From: Carettochelys insculpta
Lineage: Eukaryota > Chordata > Testudines > Carettochelyidae
Assembly: GCF_033958435.1 (NCBI RefSeq)
Contig: NC_134137.1
Span: 107,890,501 to 107,954,500, forward strand
Reading direction: 5' to 3'
DNA length: 64,000 nucleotides
Shown: piece after piece, positions 55,648-64,000 of the stretch
Layout: the number at the start of each line of letters is the position of its first letter
Position numbering within the stretch: position 1 is the first letter of the stretch
Notes under the pieces: generated by a model
Seen by the model: only the letters and a program-made list of their open reading frames with translations
Databases searched by the model: none
What the model was told of the DNA's origin: nothing
Position numbers and translations under genes: made by a program

Positions 55648-55752
55648 CACCTACTGTGGAGCACCCACGGGGACCACTCGAAGAAGAAAGAGAAGTTACT
55701 CACCTGTGTAGCAACGAGGTTCTTCGAGATGTGTCCCCGTGGGTGCTCCACT
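55648..55752 (+). repeat. DIRS copy 2 internal complementary region
   Basis: 'cacctactgtggagcaccca...ccactcgaagaag' then AAA (55687-55689) then 'gagaagttactcacctgtgtagcaacgaggttcttcgagatgt...'. It is the reverse complement of the left start and right end of this copy joined at TTT. It shares the copy-2-specific ACTGTGG variant with both of its own terminal repeats. Confidence 0.9.
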
Positions 55753-55814
55753 ACCCGCCCGTCCTTCCCGCTTCGGAGCTCTGTTTTTGTGTTTTTCAGA
55801 AGCATCTGGGGAGG

Positions 55815-56023
55815 TTGGTCAAGTAACTGACGGGGACTGGATCGCGCATGTGACCGAAGGCGCGCGAGGGACCAGCGCGCATCGGTGCATGCGCGACCCG
55901 ACGGAGACTGCTAAAAATTTTCTGATCTGCAGCGCTGGGGCAAACCCGACACCTACTGTGGAGCACCCACGGGGACACATCTCGAAGAACCATCATTACT
56001 ACACAGGTGAGTAACTTCTCTTT
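55815..56023 (+). repeat. DIRS copy 2 right inverted terminal repeat
   Basis: Inverted partner of 50240-50420 with about 33 additional outer bases ending 'acacaggtgagtaacttctcttt'. CAG|GTGAGT is present here as in copy 1. Confidence 0.85.
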
Positions 56024-56556
56024 CTCAACCTTTTTTTATAAAGTACCCCTTTAAAAAAAAAAAAGGGACCCCCTAGGCTTCTGTTATATACCCCCTAAGG
56101 GTACACATACCACCAAGTAGAGAAACATGGTCCTAAGGTAATCTGAGGTCTTGAAACAAGTGCCATTCAACGTTTCTAAATTACTGTACCCTTTCCAGTT
56201 CTCAGATTTGTTTTGCATACCACCAAGTTACACCTCACTTAAAAACTACTATTTAAAAAAACATGCACAAATATCACAGAAGATTACCACTGACAATTTT
56301 CTGACTTTCTGCCATCTTATTATCAAATAAATGAATTGGACTCGAAATTGTATACATACATTTCAGCATAAAGCACATGTAGCAGTAGAAGCAAATCATT
56401 GTCTGAATGATCTTTTAGATTGTACTAATTTTAATGTTTTTATGTTGCCTGTTGTAAAACTAGGCTAATATCTAAATGAATTGATGTACCTTCTGGAAGA
56501 CCTCAGTGTACCCCCTACGATACACGTACCTCTGGTTGAGAAACACAGAACTAGCA

Positions 56557-57187
56557 TACTAAATGACAGTCACAACATGAAAACAGTTTGAACTAATGCA
56601 ATTCTATTTATGGGATTAGAGCTGCAAATTTATATTAGAGTTTTTGACTTTGTGTACTGTACAACTTTTGTTTTTAAAAAACAGCTTGTTTAACTATTCA
56701 AATACGGTAAACAAACGGAGAATGACAAATAGTTGTCATGATTCATAGTGAATAAGCTGATGAATATGTGTGGAGCTGTTGTTGTGGAAGCTTTAATGGT
56801 CTTTCACTGAGCTCATCATTTAAAAGTTTCCACACTCCATCACGTGTACTCAGCAAGCCACATGTATATGTGTGTATATATATATATATATAGCACAGAA
56901 ATAAAAATGTAATGCCAGCTCTGAATGGCTATACGTATACAATATCAAACTCAATAAATGCAGAACTGGTTCTCTGACATTAGACAGGAATTGCTATGTT
57001 CTCTGCCTGCCTACTGGACCAAGATAGGCTAGGTTACATTTTTAAAGGTATTTAGGCACCTTCCATTGGGAGTTATGCACTTAAACACTTTTAGATGTTT
57101 GGCCCAATTTATTTGTTTTGCTTAGCAGTTTCATTTTTGGGAGCAAGATCATTTCTTAACTAATTTCAGAAATTACTGATCAGTTGC
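56557..57187. other. Intronic sequence with TA microsatellite
   Basis: No gene. A GTGTGTATATATATATATATATA tract lies at about 56871-56892. Confidence 0.6.
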
Positions 57188-57580
57188 TTACGGCTTCATC
57201 TACACTACAGCTCCCATTTCAAAAGGACAGATTTCAAAACTAAACATTGAAACACGGCCTTCCGAAAGCAAACATCCATACAGGCAAACAGGGAAGGAAG
57301 GTCCAAATGGCCCCCACCGCACTTCCGAAAGAGAGCACCCACACGGCCCAGGGCACTCTTTCGAAAGTACAGGTGCAGGAAGTGCTGCAGGCGAGGTCGC
57401 ATGGTGCATGAGCCCATCCCGAGCCTCGGCCTGCGTATGCTGAGGGCCAGCTACCCATCCCTAGGCAAGCAGAAGGAGAGCAAGCAGACCCCGCATGGAC
57501 TCTGAGCAGCTCCCGCCAGCATCGAGGCCACAGTCCGCATACTGGCTGCGGTCCTGGCCACTGTACACCAGCAACTCTAG

Positions 57581-58840
57581 GTGGCCACCCTGCTAGCCAC
57601 CCTCCTGGAGGCTGCCCTCAGGGTGTTATGCCCCCACCTGGTCCCACAGGTCACCCGCCACCTGTGCGGCTTCCACACAAGCAGTGACTGGTGGGACCGG
57701 CTGGTGCTGGAGGACTGGGATGACGACCAGTGGCTACAGAACTTCAGGATGACCAAGAGGACATTCCTGGAGCTCTGCCACTGGCTCACTCCAGCCCTCC
57801 AGCACCGCAACACCTTCATGAGGCTGGTGCTCTCGCTCCAGAAAAGGGTGGCCATAGCCCTCTGGAAACTGGCCACCCTGGACAGTCACCGTTCCATCAG
57901 CCACCAGTTCAGGTTGGGTGGGGCCACTATTGGGGCCGTCCTCAACGAGGCAAGCCATGCCCAGGTCACACCTAGCCCACATGCAGGGGGCAGGTGGCAC
58001 CCCAGCAAGGGCCACCATCAGGAACCGTGGGGAGGGAAGCGGATCCCGGAGGGGGTAGGTGGGCATGCAGGGGGCAGAGGTGAGTGCCCCAGGGAGGCCT
58101 GCCCTGCAAGAGATGGGGACGGACAGGCACACTGCACCCTACCCCCCACAAATAAGTGTGTCCCCCGCAAAAGCCCTGCAGGTCATCCAGGCCATCAACG
58201 GTGCCCTCCTGTGGCAGCTGATCCACACTGGGGACCTCGACTACGCCATCTGGGGCTTCGAGGACTTGAGCTTCGTGAACTGGTTTGGGGCACTGGACAG
58301 CACACACATCACCATCCGGGCACAGAGCACAGTGGCGGGGCCTGTATGAATCAAAAGGGCTACCACTCTGTGGTCCTGCAGACGCTTATCGATGTCAACA
58401 GTTGCTTCCAGGACATCTGCGTGGGCTGGTCCAACTGCGCCCATGAGGCCAAGGTGTTCTGGAACTCGGGGCTGAGCTGCCGCATCGCCAAAGGGACCTT
58501 CATCACCTGGAGAGAGCTCCCTGTCGGAGACATGACGATGCCGCCCTGCATCATGGCAGATGCAGCCTACCCCCTGCAGGACTGGCTGATGAGGCTATAT
58601 GCGGGACACATGCAGCCTAGCGAGGACATTTTTAATGAGTGGCTCAACTGGGCCTACAATGCGGTTGAACAAGCTTTCGACCACTTGAAAGGGTGCTTCA
58701 GATGCCTCCGCACGAGGCTGCAGGTGGGCCGCCACAGCATTCCGGCAGTGGCTGGGGCCTGCTGCACCCTGCACAACCTCATGGAGGCTAAACACAAGCC
58801 GTTTGTGCAGGGGTGGGCCACCGAGGCAGCGCACAGGTAA
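57581..58840 (+). pseudogene. Harbinger transposase B (catalytic triad kept, frameshift)
   Basis: Exon 1 (to about 57950) carries DWWDRLVLEDWDDDQW, 'RTFLELCHWLTPALQ' and 'HQFRLGGATIGAVLNE'. A short intron follows, with a donor reading GCAAGC after AACGAG and an acceptor 'aaaagccctgcag' (to about 58182). Exon 2 has 'VIQAINGALLWQL', FGALDSTHITIRAQ (first Asp), then a one-base shift near 58335, 'NQKGYHSVVLQTL', IMADAAYPLQDWL (second Asp) and AVEQAFDHLKGCF (Glu at 58667-58669). The end is 'TLHNLMEAKHK' and a TAA at 58838. The 419-codon open frame reads through the intron and is not the true protein. A polyadenylation-type AATAAA lies at about 59053. Confidence 0.75.
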
Positions 58841-58935
58841 GAGCAGCCCCCTCCTGTCCTGTGCCGCCAGGCCCAACGGGACAGGGTGTGGGTATGGGAG
58901 GCCCTGCACTAGGCCTTTGAGTGTGGGCCACTGTG

Positions 58936-59012
58936 ATCCCCCCCACCATGCGCGCGCACTCACACACACACCACCACCACCACCCTGCACACACACATCC
59001 CACCACAACCTC
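58936..59012. repeat. CA/CAC-rich low-complexity tract
   Basis: Alternating CACACA and CCACCACCAC stretches downstream of transposase B. Confidence 0.7.
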
Positions 59013-59221
59013 CATCCCCATACATGCACAAGGGACATGGGGTTAACAAGAACAATAAACAGTTTACTAGAACATTATAACTGTCTGCCTCTTGAGGGAA
59101 CTATATATAGGCAGTGGGGAATAGCTAACAGGGGTTGGGGGGGAACAGTTTACAGGGGCATAGCAGCCCCAGGCAGTTGCCCTGCAAGCCCCAAAGGGCC
59201 CGAGGTCGAGGCAGGGGGTTT

Positions 59222-61398
59222 TCATAGAATCATAGAAAAATAGAGCTGGAAGAGACCTAAAAAAGCCATTCAGTCCAGCCCCCTGCTCTGAGCAGGACCA
59301 AACCCATCAGATCAGCCCAGCCCAGCCCAGCCAGGGCTTTGTCAAGGCGAGACTTAAACACCTCCAGGGATGGAGACTCCACTACTTCCCTGGGTAGACC
59401 ATTCCAGTGCTTCACCATCCTCCTAGTGAAAAAGTTTTCCCTAATGTTCAACCTGGACCTTTCCAACCGCAACTTGAGACCATCGTTCCATGTTCTGCCA
59501 TCTGTGACCACTGTGAACAGCCTCTCTCCAGCCTCTTTGCAACCTTCCCTCAGTAAGTTGAAGGCTGTTATCAAGTCCCCGCTCAGTCTTCTCTTCTGCA
59601 GACTAAACAGTCCCAATTCCCTCAACCTTTCTTCATAAATCATATGCTCCAGTCCCCTGATTATTTTGGTCTCCCTCTGCTGGACCCTCTCCAGTGTATC
59701 CACATCCTTCCTATAATTGGGGGCCCAGAACTGGACACAGTACTCCAGATGCAGCCTCTCCAAAGCCAAATAAAGAGGAATAATCACTTCTCTGGATCTA
59801 CTGGCAATGTTCCTCTTGATGCAACCTAATATGCCATTAGCTTTCTTGGCTACAACGGCACAGTGTTGACTCATGTCCAGCTTCTTGTCAACTACAACTC
59901 CCAGGTCCTTTTCTGCAGAACTACTACCGAGCCAGTCGGACCCCAGCCTGTAACAATGCTTGGGATTCTTCCAGCCCAAGTGCAGGACTCTGCACTTGTC
60001 CTTATTGAATCTCATCGGATTTCTTGCAGCCCAGTCTTCCAATTAGTCTAAGTCAGTCTGGACCTTGTCCCTACCCTCCAGCCTATCTATCTCTCCCCCT
60101 AGCTTAATGTCATCCACAAACGTGCTGAGGGTGCAATCCAACCCCTCATCCAGGTCATTGATAAATATGTTGAACAGAACAGGACCCAGAACCGAACCTT
60201 GGGGCACTCCATTAGAAACCAACCGCCATCCCGACATTGAGCCGTTGATCACTACCCGCTGGGCCTAACCTTCTAGCCAGGTTTCTATCCATCTTACCGT
60301 CCATTTATCCAATCCACATTCCTTTAACTTGCTGACAAGAATATTGTGGGAGACTGTATCAAAAGCTTTGCTAAAGTCAAGGTAAATCACATCCACTGAT
60401 ATTCCCCTATCCACAGAGCCAGTTATCTGATCATAGAAACTGAACAGATTGGTCAGGCATGACTTGCCCTTCATGAATCCATTCTGACTATTTCTGATCA
60501 CTTTCCCCTCCTCCAAGTGCCTCTAAATGACTTCCTTGAGGACCCCCTCCATGATTTTTCCAGGGACTAATGTAAGACTGACCGGCCTATAGTTCCCTGT
60601 ATCATCCTTCTTCCCTTTTTTAAAGATGGGCACTACATTTGCCTTTTTCCAATCATCCGGGATCTCTCCCAATCTCGACTTTTCAAATATAACGGCCAAG
60701 GGCTCGTCAACAGTATACGCCAGCTCCCTCAGAACCCTAGGATGAATTAGGTCCAGGCCCATTGATTTATGTACATTTAGCTTTTTTAGATAGCACCTAA
60801 CCTGTTCTTTCCCCACCAGAGGCTGTGCACCTTCATCCCACAGTGCATGACTTATCGCATTAGTCAGGGAGTTGTCTTTGTCCATGAAGACAGAGGCAAA
60901 GAAAGCATTAAGTACTTCACTTTCCCAACATCATCTGTCACTGGGTTACCTCCCTTATCCAGTAAGGGCCCCACGCCCTCTCTGATCACCTTCTTCTTGG
61001 TAACATGCCTGTAAAAACTTTTCTTGTTATCCTTCACATTCCTCACAAGTTGCAATTCCAGTTGCTCTTTTGCCTTCCTGATAACTGCCCTACATTCTCA
61101 AGCTATACGTTTATACCCCTCCCTAGACATCTGTCCCAGTTTCCACTTTTTGTAAGCTCCCTTTTTGTGCCTAAGTTTTCCAAGGATTTCCCCATTAAGC
61201 CAGTCTGGTCTCCTACCATATTTACTTCTCTTGCTGTGCATCAGGACAATTCCTTTCTGTGCCTTCAATAGGGCTTCCTTAAAATACTGCCAGTTTTCGT
61301 AGACTCCTTTTCCCTTCATGGTAGCATCCCAGAGGATTCTGCCCATCAGGTTCCTGAAGGAGTCAAAGTCTGCTTTTCTGAAGTCCTCAATGGGGGTC
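59222..61398 (-). mobile_element. CR1 LINE, antisense, inside Harbinger B
   Basis: Read on the minus strand, it runs from the endonuclease/RT linker ('RKADFDSFRNLMGRILW', near 61380) to the CR1 3' end, whose tail lies at 59222-59245 (reverse of ATTCTATGA units). The 5' end is truncated near 61398. It splits Harbinger B downstream of the transposase gene, so it is younger than that element. Confidence 0.88.
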
Positions 61399-61400
61399 AA
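59257..61400 (-). pseudogene. CR1 ORF2 reverse transcriptase (three nonsense codons in one frame)
   Basis: From 60885 down to 59257 a single frame covers the RT and C-terminus. It includes 'DDWKKANVVPIFKKGKKDD', 'IYLDFSKAFDTVSHNILVSK' (motif A), '[20 protein letters not shown]' (motif B), FVDDIKLGG (motif C, YADD changed to FVDD, both Asp kept) and '[17 protein letters not shown]'. It is broken only by three stop codons, at about 60517-60522, 60253-60264 and 60040-60042. Upstream pieces at 60864-61055 and 61098-61400 are in other frames. Transcription would run opposite to UBAC2. Confidence 0.8.
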
Positions 61401-62990
61401 TGGCCTGGATCCCTATCTCCCACTCCTGCCCCTTCCCCTCCCCCGTTTCCAGGGACCCTGCTGGGGCTGAACTGGGGCCAGCGGCATGGGGAGGTAGGGA
61501 CGTAGCTGGGGTGGGGCCCCTGCGGCTCCTCTTGGTCAGCCCTGGCCACCAACATGTGGGCCAGGTGCACAAGGCCAGCTGGGGGCAGGTGGGTTGGGAC
61601 CAGGGAAGTGGTGTCAGGCTCTTGGGCAGGGGGGCACTGCATGAGATGGGGTGGGAGGGGGTGATTTGGGTGGGGAGGAGGTTGGAGAAGGGAAGGAGGA
61701 AGGGCAGCCAGGGGACAGTGAGGTGGGAGTGGGAGTGGGAATTGTGGCGGAGGGCAGATTGGAGTGGGGAGGGAGGGTGGGAGGGTGATGGGAGACTGGG
61801 GGAGGATGGGAGGGCTGGGTGTAGGAGTGGCTTGTGATGGGGCGCCCTGGTCGGGGTCCAGGCTGCTCACCCTTGGTGGTTGGGCTCCCTGGGCCTGTGA
61901 CAGGGCTGGTCCAGCTGCTGAAGCTGTGGAGACAGAAGAGGGGGAGAGGAATGTGATGTTAGTACTGAGCGATGGCCCCTGTGAACCCCGCAATCCTGGT
62001 CCTGGGGGCCCTACAGGGACCTCATCTCAGGGTTCCCTGTATGGGTGCTGCAAGCGTGATCTCCCCTCGCCCCTCCCAGTCCCTCAACAGCTGGGCAGCC
62101 CATGGTGCTGTCCCAGCTGCATGGTGCTGAGTGCCGTGTGTCAACCCTCTGAGACTGGGGGAGCGGGGCCATCCAGCTTGCCTGTGCCCCGGTGCCAACA
62201 GCCATGTGGGTGGGCTATGGCCACCCTATGTGTAACCAAATGCCCCTTCCCTGAGCCCCACAGCAACTGGCATGCACGGCACATACCTCTGGGTCCCTCC
62301 AGGAACTCGGGCGAGGCACGATCAGAGGGGCCCAGCTGGATGGGCCGGATGGGATATCAATGACAAGGGCCCCCTCGCTTGAGCCCTTGCCATCAATGTT
62401 GGTCTGCAACAACCTGACCATCCGTGGGCACCTGGTGCCGGCTGCTCGTCCCGTGCAGTCCTCTCCCTCTGTCCCCATCTTGGGCTACAGCTTGGTCTTG
62501 GGGTCCGCCGTGTTGAGGACCATGACTGGGGGGGTCCCGCCTCCTTGGGGCCCAGGAGGCGGTCCAGTTCTTTAAAGTAGGGGCCGCTGGTGAGCACTGC
62601 CCCCAACCGCCCAGCTATGTCCCAGGCTCTGCAATAGCCCTGGTGGACTTCCTCTTGGAATAGCCCTGGTCTGGTGTGTGGGTGGGGTGACCCCAGCCTG
62701 TGAGGCCCTTGGAGAGGCACTCAAACACTGCAATGTTCTGGCACCCATCTGGTGCAGGACCTCCTCATCTTCCCAGAGGGTGAACGCAGCTCAACCTCCC
62801 TCCTTGAGGAGGCCCAGTGCTTCGGGGCCTGGCTCCCCTCCTGGGAGGACTTCCCAGTCTCCTTCAGGGGCCTGGCATGGACAGGGGTCCGTGGTGCCGG
62901 CCATGGTGCCAGGGAGCAAGACAGTCTGGCTGGGGCCTTGTGGCCAGCAGCATGTTGGAGAGCAGAATGGACTCCCTACTGCCTGCACCC
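61400..62990 (-). pseudogene. Harbinger B Myb/SANT-like DNA-binding protein (broken)
   Basis: On the minus strand near 62560-62660 the frame reads QGYCRAWDIAGRLGA then YFKELDRLLGP, the end of the Myb/SANT-like domain of Harbinger partner proteins. It is related to the HYHELHRLLGL block of element A. Around it are Ser/Pro-rich stretches; the segment down to 61400 is a Pro-rich tail in more than one frame. No complete frame or start can be given. Confidence 0.5.
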
Positions 62991-63389
62991 TCTCAGCTTC
63001 CTGCCAGGGGGTTTGTGGGAGCCTTTTCCTTAAACATGGCCAGATGCCGGAGCCACGAAGAGCTCCACTTGTGCTGTGAACGAAGGCACTGCCTGCCAGC
63101 TGATCGCCACCATGGAAGACTCCCTCTTTTGAAATAGCTGTCCATGGAGCATCTACACTTGCTGTCTTTTCAAACAATTTTTTGAAAGGGGGTGCTCTTC
63201 CCACCATGGGAGTGGAGGACCAACTTTGATGGAACAGCCCTGTTCTTTCAAAGTTAATTTTGAAAGATTGCAGAGTGTGTGTAGATGTTCTGCGGGATAT
63301 TTCAAAAGAAAGCCATCTTTCAATCTCAGATTCCAATGTACTTGCTAGTGTAGGCTCATCCTACAAGTTTTATCTGGTTGTGGAATGTG

Positions 63390-63570
63390 AAGATGTTGTG
63401 GCTTTGTTGGTCTCAGAATATTAGAGAGACAAGGTGGGTGAGATCATATCATTTGGTGAATTAAGATAAATGTTTAGGTTTACACAGAGCTCCCTCTTCT
63501 TTATATCATGTGTAAGTTTGAAAGCTCATCTCTCTCTGCAGCAGAAGTTGGTCCCCTAAAAGATATCACC
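63390..63570. repeat. Dispersed repeat with TTGTTGGTCTCAGAATATTAG
   Basis: 'gttgtggctttgttggtctcagaatattagagagacaaggtgggtgagatcatatcatttgg' followed by 'agaagttggtcccctaaaagatatcacctcatgcacctt', which is loosely its inverted repeat (GAGGTGATATCTTTT against GTGAGATCATATCATTT). It looks like a foldback repeat of the same general type as at 6375. Confidence 0.5.
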
Positions 63571-63898
63571 TCATGCACCTTCTGTATCTAGGTCATGGTC
63601 TGTAAATCTCAGGTCATTCCTGCTTTTGAATATTTATATGATTCAGGATTTTATTTAATAGAGAAATTGCTTTTATCAGCACTAACTAGACTCTCCTACA
63701 GAAGATAATTCTGAACGAAACACAGCTATTTAAAAGTAAAGGTGACCTGAAACTGACCTCTTCCCAACTTTGATAGGGGAGCAGATTGTTGATCTTCAGA
63801 TGAGAAGTTCCATCTCTGGTTTTGTTTCTGAATCTAATCCAAAGCTAGATAGGTCCTTTGAACTGCACCCAAACTATCCAGAACAGCTTGTGAAACCA
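63571..63898. other. Intronic sequence, no gene seen
   Basis: A/T-rich, no feature recognised. Confidence 0.5.
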
Positions 63899-64000
63899 GT
63901 CCAAATGTGATTTATTTGGACTTTAGCAAAGCCTTTGGTACGGTCTCCCACAATATTCTTGTTGGCAAGTTAAAGGAATGTGGATTGGATAAATGGATGG
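63899..64000 (+). mobile_element. CR1 RT fragment running off the window
   Basis: Reads 'VIYLDFSKAFGTVSHNILVG' and 'KLKECGLDKWM' on +, the CR1 motif A block, with AFD changed to AFG. It starts abruptly at about 63899, as in 5'-truncated copies, and continues past the window end. Confidence 0.8.

Larger units (their letters stand above)
50240..56023 (+). mobile_element. DIRS-type tyrosine-recombinase retrotransposon, copy 2
   Basis: TTT at both borders (50240-50242 and 56021-56023), inverted terminal repeats, internal complementary region, and the same domain order as copy 1. Length is 5,784 bp. It retains the leader, an A tract and the Gag zinc-finger start missing from copy 1, but has lost about 300 bp of the Ser/Arg-rich Gag linker (around 51610-51670). 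RT is interrupted by stops and indels; the recombinase is open. It is inserted 8 bp inside a hAT terminus in a UBAC2 intron, sense to the gene, about 140 bp downstream of an exon. Confidence 0.92.
50235..56548. mobile_element. hAT element split by DIRS copy 2
   Basis: If DIRS copy 2 is removed, keeping one TTT, the left piece 'cagta' (50235-50239) plus TTT joins 'ctcaacctttttttataaag' (from 56024). This gives a Charlie-like hAT terminus of the form CAGTNNTTCTCAACC. The right end is 'ggttgagaaacacag' (to 56548). The flanks AACTAGAA (50227-50234) and AACTAGCA (56549-56556) agree at 7 of 8 bases, as expected of a hAT target duplication. Length without the DIRS is about 533 bp. Noncoding, with A and CCCC runs. 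Confidence 0.8.
57191..63360. mobile_element. PIF/Harbinger DNA transposon B, interrupted by CR1
   Basis: The left end 'cggcttcatctacactacag' is preceded by TTA (57188-57190). The right end 'cttgctagtgtaggctcatc' is its diverged inverted partner, and the target copy there is unclear. Removing the antisense CR1 (59222-61398) leaves about 4 kb with a transposase on + and a Myb/SANT-like gene on -, converging, as in element A but mirrored. The A/T-run interior near 63140-63330 resembles the MITE at 470-1211. Confidence 0.75.

Noticed and set aside
57581..58840. 419-codon open frame as an intact transposase
   Set aside because: The frame reads through the intron between about 57950 and 58182, and the DDE exon changes frame near 58335.
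56557..64000. UBAC2 UBA-domain exon downstream of 50099
   Set aside because: No UBA-like frame with splice borders was recognised; it is probably beyond the window.

Overview
The window reads as intronic DNA of a non-avian sauropsid, most probably a turtle. The reasons are CR1 LINEs with the octamer-type tail (ATTCTRTGA), many short inverted-repeat elements with the GGCTNNGTCTACACTA terminus, PIF/Harbinger transposons, a DIRS-type tyrosine-recombinase retrotransposon family, and two protein-coding exons that match vertebrate UBAC2. The species call is inference from repeat content; no search was run.

Host gene. Two + strand exons of UBAC2 (ER rhomboid-like pseudoprotease with a C-terminal UBA domain) lie at 30165-30410 and 49977-50099. 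Both are phase 0 at each end, have AG/GT borders, and are separated by a 19.6 kb intron. I recognise no other host exon; everything else is intron filled with repeats.

Layout. 1-2.8 kb: hAT remnant and two nested short elements. 2.8-5.7 kb: long CR1. 5.7-10.1 kb: mostly unique, with small repeats. 10.1-11.6 kb: old CR1. 11.6-12.5 kb: palindromic element with another inside it. 13.0-16.3 kb: Harbinger element A with both of its genes. 17.4-21.6 kb: MIR, a truncated CR1 between 99-bp direct repeats, and an LTR-like stretch. 21.8-27.2 kb: DIRS copy 1. 29.0-29.9 kb: gypsy-type integrase relic. 30.2 kb: UBAC2 exon. 31-48 kb: intron with a SINE, several MITEs and an L2-like LINE carrying a nested hAT with a perfect 8-bp target duplication. 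48.0-49.7 kb: element carrying a ~68-bp minisatellite. 50.0 kb: UBAC2 exon. 50.2-56.5 kb: DIRS copy 2, inserted inside the terminal repeat of a hAT element. 57.2-63.4 kb: Harbinger element B, itself interrupted by an antisense CR1. 63.9 kb to the end: start of another CR1 fragment.

The most informative system is the DIRS pair. Each copy has unequal inverted terminal repeats, Gag, RT, RNase H, a methyltransferase-like domain and a tyrosine recombinase. Each also has an internal complementary region that is exactly the reverse complement of the joined right and left ends around a TTT triplet. The same TTT is found at both outer borders of both copies, and the hAT empty site around copy 2 confirms those borders. 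Copy 2 keeps an open recombinase with all visible catalytic residues, while both reverse transcriptases are broken.
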